Below, piece by piece: positions 18,601 through 29,900 of a DNA stretch of 64,000 nucleotides. The notes beneath the pieces were generated by a model. It was given only the letters and a program-made list of their open reading frames with translations. It searched no databases and had not been told where the DNA came from. The first letter of the stretch is position 1. Every line of letters starts with the position of its first letter. This DNA comes from Trebouxia sp. TZW2008. Taxonomy: Eukaryota > Chlorophyta > Trebouxiophyceae > Trebouxiales > Trebouxiaceae. The DNA is taken from positions 1 to 64,000 of the forward strand of contig BDIU01000099.1 in assembly GCA_002118135.1 (NCBI GenBank). The letters run 5' to 3'. Position numbers and translations under genes: made by a program.

Positions 18601-21600
18601 AAGACAAAGACACACACGTGCATGGTCACCTGCATGGCACAGCTGCTTGACGTGGGCAGGAAGTGCTGCTGTCTGGAGTGTTGTACATGTTCAACAACAC
18701 ATGCATAATGCTGCTTACTAGTTGCAAAGGTGAGGCGCATCAGGGCCATACGACAGACTGCTTGAAGCTAACCGAGCATAGCTGACGCACAAGATGAACT
18801 GCAACATCAGGTGAGAGTCTTGAAGAAAATTGCAAAATGGCTTTGACCTGTGACCAGATCTGGCACGCTATCAAGAGATAGCCGCACATGGTGTGGATGC
18901 ACAGACGCGAATAACAACCTGATGTGCAGCAATCTCTCCCCGTGCTCTAGTGGACAGCTCCTGAAAGGCCTTCAGGCGGTTGTTGTCAGCCCTATCCACA
19001 GCCACCAACTCAGCATCCAACACGAGACTGGTAGAGCCGCCTGCCATGCATCGCACAGTCAAACAGACTTGCAGACTTGACACAAGTCACACAACAGCAT
19101 GAGCCTATGCACAAACAGAAGCAAGCCTATGTGTGCTGCTGTCACAGACAAAAGTGCGGCACAGCACTACTGTTATTTTTGACATGCTGCCTTGCGCACT
19201 GCACAAATGGGCAGTTGCGCTTGACACGGTTTTGTTTGCGCCCTGTGACGCAAATCGCGAGCGAATGTACGCCTCAGCTGGTGAGTTGAGTGGATCTGAG
19301 GGTGTCTGCAGCTGAGATTGTAGTGCATGACACGATTTCAATCAACACAGATTGCCTGTCAACTTAACACGCATATGATGCCATAAAGGACAGAGCACAT
19401 CCGTTAGCTTCCTGCCTAACCAGCCAACACCAAGGGACAGTCCAAGCCATAATATGATGCAGTTGCATACCTTTAGCGGCTGCCTGAATGGCTGCTACAA
19501 CATCTGGCATGCTGGCAGTCTTGTCCTCACAGTTGCGCGAGAACACCTTGACTGTGCTGTCAGGCAGCAGGTGAATCTGAGCTCTGGTACCATCATACTT
19601 GTACTCTGCCAGGAAAGGTGCTCCCTTGAGCTGCTTGATGGCATCTGGAATGCCTTCACTGATCTTAGCTAGCATGGGCTTCAGAGGCACACCTGCACAT
19701 ACAGACAAGCATGCTGGCTTGTCAATGCTGCCCTGCTGAAGATCATGTTGAGCATCACCAGTTGTACACAATCAAAGCGCTAATAAGCGCCAAACTGCGC
19801 AGCAACACTGAGCTCATGAGCTCAAATACAAGCAGTGCCAGAACTGTTATTATACCTTACACAGCATGTGCTCATGATCAAACACGCGCTGTCATGCCAG
19901 CTGACTTAAACTGCTGACACAACCTGTCGATGTCTGATCAAGCTCAAGTGCATGCTCACAGATAAGGCAAGGTGACTTCCCAAACTGCAGCATGTCACGC
20001 AAACGGGTAGTAGCATTCTGCTGCTTTTGGCAAAACATTTCAGGGATAATTTTGTGTACCCGGGGTGAGGGTGCAGCGCCTGTCCAGCTCATCAATGCCG
20101 CCCTCCACGAGAGCAGGCACCAGGATGTTCAGGTTGGGGCACACCTACACACCACATTCAACCTGAATACAGCAGGATGTTAGCGCAGTTGCCTAGTCCT
20201 CCTTAATCTTGTTGCATTGCAGCATGACTTTGACAGACAGAGCATGCTCCAGAATGTTCAAATTGGGGACCACCTGACAAGCACATTGCAAAGCTGAACA
20301 TAGTGCATGACCAGCACAGCTCACATGCAAAGACCAGATCATGCAACATTTTGTAGCAGACTTGACGCAGACAGAGTAGGGATCTGTCTGGGCAAGAGGC
20401 GGCAAAGTCTGAAAGCCCTGCAACAGGACATGGTGATCCGACGCCAGCCTAGCAAACCATTTTGCTTCTGAGAATGGCAACACCGCATGCTAATGACACC
20501 TGGAGGCACTCGCTGCTCCTTGGACTGCAGAGCTTGATCATTCATGCATACAGTCTCACTAGAGATGAGAGTAGAACCTGTGGTTGTGACACTCACATGG
20601 TAGGCTTCAGAAGCTGCTGTGGCTGCGGCGTCTAGCCGAGCCTTGGACACCCTAGACCCCTCCCTGTGCAGCACCACAGCCCTAGCCATGGCACCAATGA
20701 CTGACCTCCAGTTGGCCCCCACCCGTAGGTTGGACACTAGAGTGCGTACAAGGAACTTGGTCTCATGCTCCCTGAACAGTTGGAAAACAGTACATAGGAG
20801 TGAGAGTAGAAGTAGGAGCAGGGAAGGGGAATGCGCAGCATGATGCAAATGCGCGAGGCACCCAAGCAGAGAACCAAACCCAGAGCAAAGTTTGCCTGGT
20901 CCATCAGCCTGACTTCAAAAGAATCCGCCAGTACATCATGCTCATTTCAAAGCAACAGAAGCGGGCCGACCTGCAGCAGCGCAGCATGGCCAGCACTGCC
21001 TGCTGGCGGCGCCCAGCAGCACCAGACCCCTTCTCCATGGCAATCTGGCGCAGCGTCTTGTACACCCGCGGCACTGTCAGTGGCATGGGCTTATGCAGCA
21101 TGGTCTGCAGCAGAGACAAGCACAACTTTTGCTTTCGCTTCCATGCACCTTGTCTTTGTCTGTCAGCTTTCTGCTTGCTTCTGTCTCAATTTTGTTTAGC
21201 ACTGAATGCCAAGTGCACAAGCTGCACGAGACGTTGATTATTCATTCATAGTTGCATACATTCAATGTGATCAGCAAAACCTTGTGCAACTGTGTGTGTA
21301 TTATGATAATGCAGCACATCGCAGGAAGACAATTGATATGTGTGCAAATTGTGGAACTTGCCTGGGTGTGCCTGCAAGCTTGAGCCACATCTCCCATATC
21401 ACCCAACTCAGCATACATCTCACGTAGCTTGGCTCGACTGGTGCCTGCAAAACCATAGATTGTCTCTTTTGCTGCTTGGCAAGACACGCAGACGCACAAT
21501 TGCAGCAGCATTTCTTGAGGTTCCTGATGCAGATGCCCAATCAGTACCAATTTACACACATCGTATCATTGCATGCTTTGTTTACATAAAAGCATTGGCA

Positions 21601-24600
21601 TTGCAAACGTGACGATTGCAGATGAGACAGTAAGCGTTACATGGAGCGAACTATAGCTTTGCAAGGATGTTCAGCAGACTTTGCAAGGCAACGCCTTGAG
21701 ACTACCTGTGGCTTCAACGACTGCAGCTGCAACAGTGCTGCCACCCACACTGAGCTCCACATTCTCATAGTCTGGCGCCAGCTTGCCAATAGTCAGCCAG
21801 GCAGCTTGCAACATGTCATCTGCAGCCAAGAGTCAGTGACTGTGAGGGTACTGATTCACATGCATAAACGCTTCCTTGCACATGCTTGCAGGCTATATAG
21901 GCTGCAAGCAACCCTAAACACCCAGTAAATTTGCAGCCACAGCCAACAAAGGCATCTCATAAGCAGAAGCACTGTGCACATGAGTGCCTTGCCAGCTACA
22001 TTTGGAAGTACAGACAGATCAGCAATCTCCAGTTCAGCTCATGATGCAGCCTGATCAAATGCTGGTTCAAAGCTTTGCCAACATGTCCGACCTTTTCAAA
22101 GCAGACTAGGCTGGCATTGCTGCAGATAGTGCTGGGTGGAAGGTGGCAGTTCTGAGGCGACACATACCTGGTGACAACGCCAAGATAGATCTGAACATGT
22201 TGGCAATGGCATCGCCAATACGCAGGCGCTTAGTGGTGCTCTCCATGGCTTGGAAGGCACGGCTGATGTGCCTGTACGGAGTGGCTTGTCCAGCTTCCCA
22301 AACAGCCATTTGCACTGGGTCATACTCAGTGGTAGACAGCAGCACAGCGTCTGGAGGGACATCCTTTTCAGGCGCAGGCTGGGCCGTCTGAAAGGGATTG
22401 ACAGCCGCTGGCTTTTGTTCTGACTTGACTGGGCGCTCTGTTGTATTAGTGATAGCACTTGGTGTCTGCTGCGCTGACTGGCCCGTGTCTGATGGGAGCT
22501 TTGCTGACTTTGTGGTGGGGTGCTTGACCTGCTGCTTGCCGAAGAAGGGATGCAGGGATTGGCTGACTGCTTTGCCATTGTGCTGCAAGCCATGTTGTTC
22601 ATTCCCATTGCTCCCGTCTGCATTGATGGTGGCGTTGTCCTCAGCTGCTGAACCAGGCATTTGAGGAAGGGCTGCAGCATTGTTGATGCTGAGGTCAGCC
22701 TCCATAGGCTCTTCCTTGACATCACTGACCAAGTCAATTGGCTCATCATGCACCCCTTGACCAGATGCCATAACAGTCTCTTCTGCCGCAGATGCTGAGT
22801 GTATGCTGCTGTCGCTGCCAGCACCAGGACCAGGGACCCTGCTTCCATTCTTCATGGGAACAGTGTCAACATCTGCCAACTGCTGTTCATTTTTGACCTT
22901 CACTGACTGCACTGCGCTGTTGCTGAGTTGCCGCCCACCAAAGAAGGTTGCAATGCTACGCTGGGCAGGGGGACCTTGTTTGGGTTTCTTGCTTGATGCA
23001 CCTGCAGCGCCTGACTGAGATCCAGCTGAGCGTTTCTTGCCTTGCGTACTGCGCTTGCCATTCTGTGGCTGACTAGCCTTCTTCTGTGGTGCAGCCACTC
23101 CTGCTGTATCAGCAGCAGCTGCTGCTGAAGAAGCGCTTTGGGTCACACTTTTGGCTGATGTCTCAGGGGCACTCCCTTGGGCAGTTTCCTCTGATTTGAC
23201 GTGTGTGCTGGGCTGCTCTTCCTTCACTGCCAAGTCGTCATAGAAGCTGTTGATAGCTGCACTGAGGTTGCCACCAGCTTTTGCAACGTACTCCCTTGCT
23301 GCTGACTCTTCGGCTTCGTTGCCCAGAATGCCGAGGAATTGTTCCACAACTCCCTGGTCCTTGGAAGCGTTGCGACCTTTGCCAGCATTCTCTGACATGT
23401 GCAAAGGGGTACTGTCTGATGGCTGCAGAGCGTCTTGTATCAGGCTATCTGGGTCAGCCTTGAGACAAGCTGCATCACCCAACTCTAGACCCAGATTGTC
23501 TGGCAGCTCCAACACATTGACATCCCAAGTCTGCTCAGCATCTGATGCTGCTTCTGGGCCTGCTGCCAAAGCATGACCTATCCCATCTGCACTCTCTTCC
23601 TTGACTTGTGGCATCGCTTCATCTGATGGCTCTGACTTCACTTTGATCAATGCATTGTCAACAGCAGCAGCGGGCTGGTTATTGTTTGGTGTTGGCAAGC
23701 TGCCACTGCCTTCTCTGCTACTGCTGCTGCGATGCAGGGACCGCAAGAAGCGCTGCTTGGAGGCAGTCTCGTTGACCAGGTGGCGGAAGTGTTTCTGCAT
23801 GCTGGCAGACTTCTTGCCGCTTGCGTCATCATCATGCACCCCCACTGTTGGGATGACCTGCAGCAAGGTCAGCTGCTGCTGTCAGCATTTTCAACACTAA
23901 GTATCAACAAAACGAAAATCAGTATCATAGCAGCACCAACCACAGCAAGAACTGTGAGATGAGCGATAAGGATGCCCATCACATGGGCACATGCTATGCC
24001 ATCTCTTGAGTTTCTTGCTGTGTGCGGAGACTCATCTGCTCTTGTACCCTCTGGTGTCGCTTGTGACTTTGCGTATGGCTATTGTGTCACAAATGTCCAC
24101 ATAGCTTGCAGTCATCACAGCAGCAGGCTAGGCTTGACAAATTTGCTCTAGCAAGCAGGGTAAGGAAGGGGCAACAGCCCAGAATGGTGCATACGTACCT
24201 TATGTGGTCGCAGGAAGCGCACATACTCTCTCAACTCACTGTAGCTGCTGTGCTCACTGTATGGAACCAAGTGAATGAAGCAAGAACCCTTTTCACGAAC
24301 TGGGAAGGCTTTCCGCTTCATCTCATACATCCACCCAGTTGGCACAAAGCCTACCACCTGGAGAGCAAACAGTCCGAGGAAGCTTGGACCCAACGGCATA
24401 CACAATTGTGACAATGTGATGGAAACCTGGGGAAAAGGCAATTGATGAAAACATTACAGTCTGCTCAATGTAAATGCTTGTGGCCACAGACACGATAGTA
24501 CTTTGTGTCTTGTTCAAGCACACAGAGACACACTTTCATTGAGGCCTTTGACAGGTTTTTGTCATGCTGGTGAAAGCAGCGTCCATGAACAGAGGGGTAT

Positions 24601-26340
24601 CATATACAATAAAGTTTCTCGCAATCATGCTTACCTCATCAACACTCATGTCTGTCTTGTACTGCTCCATGTTCACAAAGTTTGGGCGGAAGAAGGGCCA
24701 ACTCTCTCCTAAGAAGCCCCACTTTGCAACATGGACTGGTGTGCTGGCCAGATCTGTTGTGAATATCTGGTCCAAATCAATACCTGGGGAGGAGGACACA
24801 AGAACATCAATGGCTGCATGACTCATCAATGCATTGACGCATGGACAATCTGTGCCTATGCCCCAGAGATACACAGCAAGCGAGTCATGCCACAATGAAG
24901 ACGGCTTGCAGGCTAGCAGAGCTGAAGCAGGCAAACACTGCATGAGGATATGTTTATCCTGGGCTCAGTCACGATGTAAAAGCATCTTGAACAGGCTTGA
25001 TAGACACTAGGTGCTGAGTGAAGACTTTTATCCAGCAGCTGTACAGAATGCAAGCTGTACCTGGAAGGTCCAGGCATTTCATGGTGTCCATTTTCTGCTG
25101 TGTCACGCCAATTTTGCAGCCTGTCATCTTGTGCACAGCAATCAGCAGCTTCTCCTTGCCAATGACATAGGTTGAGATGACGTAGACCCTCTTGAGTCCT
25201 TGCTCTTGCTGCTCCTTATACAGTCTGCTCACAGTGTTTGCTACATACTGTACAGCCTCCTCCTACAGAATGGACTATGATTAGCAGAACGCGACTTCTC
25301 ACTTGCACTGCTGAGATTGGTTGGCATCAGAGAGGTGTGTAGATGTCACAAAATACTGTCAGTGTCAGTCTAGTCCTTCTGAGCTGCTTGCCACAGTGGT
25401 TGCACGGCTGTGATTGCTACCACAAGCCTGCTGTATGGGTCCATATCACCCCTTCAAAGACGCTCAGAACAAGCCTGCCTGGCGAGACAAGACTTGGGCC
25501 GCACACACTTAGCACATGTGCTGGCATGTGTTAACACTGTTATTATTATTATTACTATGACTATGCCTGTCCAGCATGCTAGCTGCTCACTCAACAATAG
25601 CATGAGAACAACTGCTCTTTGAGCTCAATAAGAAAAGTAGCATACGCTCTAACAGCATTCAAATAGGCTGCATGCATGCCCGACACACCTGAGGAGGAAA
25701 TGTGAATCTGGGGTTGCAGTATGTTGTGTCCAGAAAGACCGCGTTTGCGTCTTGAAACTGCTTCAGGTGTAAGTTCTGAAGCAGGTGCTGCCCAAAACGC
25801 ATGTCACCACAATGTATATACTTTTCACCATTTGGCAATTCAAATAGAAACTGAACTGCTCCGGGACAATGGTTTGCATCAACCAGTGTGACTTTGACAC
25901 CTGAAGATACAATGCAAATTGCATGATGGCTACAGTGGGATTGTGTCAACAGCTGTCGGTTTCATCATTTAGATCTTGTTGGCAGCATAAGGATAGCTAC
26001 CATATGTACCTTGTATGTGGTGTACTTGATCCATGGCTAGTGTATGCACAAATTCTGGCTTGACGCCAAGCAGGTGTTGTACCAACTTGCCAGTCACAGG
26101 GCTGCAGTGAATCATGCCTTGGTTCCAGTTGTCAGTAATGCCCTGATAATGATCTGTAAGCACCACACATGTGTGGCGTGACAGTTGGGATGCCAGGCTT
26201 GCGACATCGTATGGACCAAGCTACAAACCTGAATGCGCGTGAGACAGAAAGTAAGCCTGTACGTCTGGAGAGCAGTTCCGAAAGCCATCGACGGTGAAGT
26301 TTGTCCCGGGAATGACTTTCTCTGCCGGAATAGACTGCAT
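15630..26340 (-). CDS. LIG6: DNA ligase 6: SNM1-like beta-CASP nuclease domain fused to ATP-dependent DNA ligase
   Basis: Eighteen exons join in phase to about 1633 residues: 26340-26229, 26153-26010, 25900-25689, 25262-25061, 24783-24635, 24357-24199, 23857-22168, 21819-21706, 21444-21362, 21104-20971, 20771-20597, 20144-20060, 19692-19471, 19040-18919, 18629-17911, 17324-17144, 16782-16598 and 15843-15630. The N-terminal domain has the metallo-beta-lactamase motifs [19 protein letters not shown] and HCGDMRF of SNM1/Artemis proteins. After a long linker come the ligase N-terminal domain, the nucleotidyl-transfer motif [12 protein letters not shown] with the AMP-accepting Lys, then [24 protein letters not shown], and the C-terminal [14 protein letters not shown]. 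This order is that of plant LIG6, which acts in DNA break repair and seed longevity. Exon 7 encodes a roughly 500-residue low-complexity linker with two PCNA-box-like motifs ([15 protein letters not shown]) and a UBA-like stretch. Exon 15 carries an Ala-rich insert inside the catalytic domain. The exon 9 donor is GC (CAG/GCAAGT). Confidence 0.94.
16190..16640 (-). repeat. tandem copies of the LIG6 exon 17 tail and donor
   Basis: The end of exon 17 (encoding HPDRGISLR, then GTCAGT) is echoed downstream in gene orientation near 16395-16440 and 16195-16240. On the plus strand the landmark GACCTGAG recurs at about 16204, 16402 and 16594. The intervening segments 16285-16380 and 16475-16572 (AAAAGGCTGAACTGGCGTGG onward) are nearly identical, so this duplication is comparatively young. 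Confidence 0.9.
17357..17527 (+). mobile_element. 171-175 base element with TGTAAGGAC motifs, copy 2
   Basis: The element begins TACAGTAAACTCTCTTTG and has three close TGTAAGGAC motifs, then TTGGTAACCAATCACTGCAC, and a second motif block with GTTGTAAGGATAAGG. It aligns end to end with the reverse complement of 7176-7350. It lies in LIG6 intron 15, antisense to the gene. No transposase frame is present. Confidence 0.6.
20193..20290 (-). repeat. decayed copy of LIG6 exon 12 head
   Basis: On the minus strand this reads as an acceptor followed by codons for [13 protein letters not shown], closely matching [13 protein letters not shown] at the head of the functional exon 12 (20144-20060). It lies upstream of that exon and loses the reading frame shortly afterwards. 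Confidence 0.75.
25460..25555 (-). mobile_element. SINE-like dispersed repeat, copy 2
   Basis: Read on the minus strand it has an AT-rich head (TAATAATAATAATAACAGTG), then CCAGCACATGTGCTAAGTGT, GGCCCAAGTCTTGTCTCGCC and AGGCAGGCTTGTTCTGAGCG. It lies in LIG6 intron 3 in the same orientation as the gene. Confidence 0.6.
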
Positions 26341-26916
26341 GGTTTGCGCGGGCTCGTCGGCTGTACCTCCTACGGCATGTGCTCAGCGATGTCAAAGTTA
26401 AGCGAGCAGCATCAGTCCAACGAGCTTTCGTCCAGCGTCATGTGCGGAGTGTCATAGGCGATGCAGATGACGACGCCTGTCACATGAGAGCGACGACGTT
26501 TCATCTTCGCAGGGATTCGCGAGGAGTTGACAAGGCAGCTGCAGCAGCTGAAGCAAGGTCAGGTGAAGCTCAAGTTGAAGCAGAGCTTGGACGGTGACAA
26601 CAAGCAGCTGTTGCAGGCAAGTGAACATATTTCAGCCAGCCAAAGAAATCATCAGACAGCTACCGTGTTTCCCGGCGATACGAAGGCTTCGCTCGGCGTC
26701 GTTTACGCACAGATCGTAGTTCGAGGGGCTCACGAACTCAAATATCGTGCAGAAAAAGCAGCTCTTTTCCGGCGCGGTCGTGTTGCAACTTATACGTCCA
26801 ACGTTCGCGCCCTTGCACCCCGTCCGTGTGTGAACTTTCCGTGGGCTGGATGTGATGGGTTTGACCGAGAATGCTGCGCCAAATACTTAATATAGTCTTG
26901 GTGAAACAGCAGCGTC
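26341..26916. promoter_or_regulatory. divergent intergenic region, likely shared promoter
   Basis: The 576 bases between the LIG6 start (minus) and the antiporter start (plus) are CG-rich. A short plus-strand open segment at about 26505-26616 encodes a Gln/Leu/Lys-rich helix (LTRQLQQLKQGQ) and ends with a GC-type donor (CAG/GCAAGT). It might be a 5' exon of the antiporter, but I could not join it in phase with confidence. Confidence 0.35.
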
Positions 26917-29900
26917 ATGGCGATATGGGTGGAGCTTGGCGCGGTGGCAATGTGCTTACCAGCCTGGTTTCTAGCTGGCAGACTGGCACAACAAGTCAAA
27001 CTGCCCCTCATCACTGGCTACCTGGTAGCGGGCGCTATCAGTGGTCCATCACTTCTGCAACTATTCAGAGGCAGCGGGCTTGCCAGCCTAGGCTTTGTTG
27101 ACCAAACTTGCCTCAGCATCATTGCTCTAGCAGCAGGAGCAGAACTACGTGTTGCAGAGCTCAAGAAAACTAAGCGCCAGGTGTTGTAGCCATGCTGAGC
27201 GCATAATACTCTGTGAACATATGTCACCATTGGCGACTGACATCTTGAGCTGATGAAATACAGGTGGCGTGTATCACCATTGGTATCTCCTTGTTTTCGT
27301 GGCTCTTGGTCTTCATGGCAATGATGATCATGATGCCATTCATTCCCTTTGTGCAACACCGCACACATCAGCAACAACAAGCTGTGGCATCCCTAGCAGG
27401 CACCTTGGCAATTGCAAGATCTCCTGCTTCTGCTGTAAGCCCTCTCAACCTTACAATATGCAAGCAGTCAGTAGCTTGTCATCAACAATCAGCACCTCTT
27501 CTGTGCACACTCTTCATCAGCAGCACTTGATTTTGGCGTGTGCTGGCTCTTGCACTCACTATCACAGCATCACAGATTGCCTAAATTCTCTGGATGTATT
27601 CAGGCATCACATCTCATGTGCTTGCATGCACGCCTGATCATGTGATACGCTTGCATATGTGTCTCCATCACATCGCAGTAGCCATTCAGGCTGCTGACAA
27701 CAGCTTTTGTTTTGCTGTTGCAAGCTGCAGCATCTACATCACTGCGCGATGAGTACACCCCAAGACGGAGATGCGTACCTCCATCAAACATGTCTTGTCA
27801 CCTTGTCTATATCATACAGATCGAGTCTTCTTATGTTTGCAGATTGCAGTGCTGAGGGAGACTGATGCCAAGGGTCCCTTCTGCTCTACAGTCATGGCTG
27901 TCGTGGTGGTCAAGGATGTCCTGGTGTTCCTTTGCTTAGCAATGAACCTGGAGTTTGCCAACATGGTGCGGCATCTGCACAAGACTGTTTGTTATATAAG
28001 CAGTCCGTAACAACACAGCACATTTCTTGGCTGTATTGACTTGCCTCTGAGCAAACATGTTGCCCAACATGAATGGAACCCCACAGCAATCAAAGTGCGA
28101 CGTCAAATCCTCAAAGGCTGATCGCTCGCAGAGTTGACATCAGCGCCATCGTTTGCTGTAGCACCCATTCAGGCACGTGCTAAATTGTACACACTGCGTG
28201 TTTGCACTTGTCAGCATGTCAAATGCACTGGATTGAGTGAGTCAGTTCAAGCATGTCAGAAGAGGACTTTGTTGTGAGTGTTGTGAGTTTCAGGTGTTCA
28301 CTGGCGCATCCTTATCTGGCTTCTGGACCAGTCATGCTGGATTTCAACACACTTGCTATAACTTCTCAGGTATGGGCTGTGACTGCAGGCTATGGTTGCT
28401 GCACCGTCAGGGTTCAATCTAGGTCACATGCTGCAGCCAGCCTTGAGCGTGGGCGTGTCTATTGCACTAGGTGCTCTTGGTGGCGCAGGCCTCAGTGCTC
28501 TGCTGAATGCAAAGCCTGTCTCAATGCCCGGAACTGTGGCTGCACTCAACAGAATACTGCCACAGCCTGTCATAGCAAGGTAGTCTGAAGGTCTGTTACG
28601 CCATGATGGGTTGCTTTATGGCTACAATATGCAGCGAACAATAGCAGCAGTGTCATCATGGAAATGCATAACAAAGGGCCTGCACCCAGTTGAGGCTGGG
28701 CAACAAGGCAACTTTGCTTGCATTGATTGCTGCCGATTGTAGGCCTCACTGCTTGCGTGGTTGGCAAAATGCTGCGCCATACTATGTGTGCATAATTTTG
28801 CCCTATGCACCTCCACAAACACATGCTTGTCTTATGGAATGCCTGCTTTCCGATGACTTCAGTCTGAATGAGCTACATCACGCCTATGATTGCATGCGTG
28901 ACACCCTACTTGTGTCCTGCTGCAGTTGGAGACCAGCTGCAGTGCTGCTGTCAGCATCCACCATCTTTTTCATTGCTGTCAGCTTCACTGCGGAGCCCCT
29001 GCTTGCTTGTGTTGTTGCTGGGCTCATCACCACCAATCGCAGGTAAGTCAGAAAGGATATAGCCAGTGTTTGTATCTTGCAACAACAGACTTGCCTCAAC
29101 CATGGCTACGTTTCTGCTCTTATTCCTAATGCCATACGTGATGCGCTGCATGAGAGGCATTGAAGACTACAGCTGCCTCACATTCTTTGCCAGCATCAAT
29201 GCTATTTTCTGCTGCATTTGACGGTTGATCACGGCCGCAAGGCAGCTGAATAGAACAGTCTGCTTTTATACTTGAGACGTTGTGCTGCTCTGACCTCAAC
29301 CATTGTCTGCAGCCACTTAGGCACCTTGTTTCAAAACATGCCTGGCGCGACAGCACCGTTGCATCAGTTGGATAGCATGATGCCACAGCTATCACAGTCC
29401 AATGAGCATCGTCGACTGCTGTCATACCACGTCACATGTAGTACCAAGCATGCTGTGTTATACCCAGGTCTGTGAAGAACGCACATGAGCAGCTAACAGG
29501 ATGTCTGAGTCAGCTGATGCCCTTTGTCTATGTTGCCTTCTTTGGTTTGGCAGGCGCCTCGCTCAAGCTAGTAAGCCAATCAATACCCTAGAAAGCAATA
29601 TGCTTTGCATGGGCTTGCAACCCTTGTTTGACCATTGACGTCATCTCGTGCATGTTGCGCTGATGCAGCCTCAGTATGTCTTCTTTGCCTGCCATTGTAT
29701 GCACTAACTAATCATTGCTACTGATGACAAGCACCTCTGCAGCTCTCAGCAAGAAAGACTTGAATTTGTTGACAACAGTAGAGAGCTTGCATGAGGCCTT
29801 TGCTATGTCCACGTGTACGCAGCACTGACCTCATTGAAGTCAAATGGCGCCTGTCATTGCAGGAGTCTTTCATACCAAGCCTTGGGGTGGCTGTTGTTTT

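Noticed and set aside
17799..18749. Splitting the ligase locus into a ligase I gene and a separate SNM1 gene
   Set aside because: All 18 exons are phase consistent on one strand with no internal stop or plausible terminator, and the fusion matches the known LIG6 architecture.
22096..22848. 250-codon minus-strand frame overlapping LIG6 exon 7
   Set aside because: It is an out-of-frame shadow of the LIG6 exon, which has phase-consistent neighbours and known domains.
22106..23866. 586-codon minus-strand frame as a stand-alone intronless gene
   Set aside because: Its acceptor at 23857 joins exon 6 in phase (LRPHK to VIPTVG) and its donor at 22168 joins the ligase domain, so it is an internal LIG6 exon.
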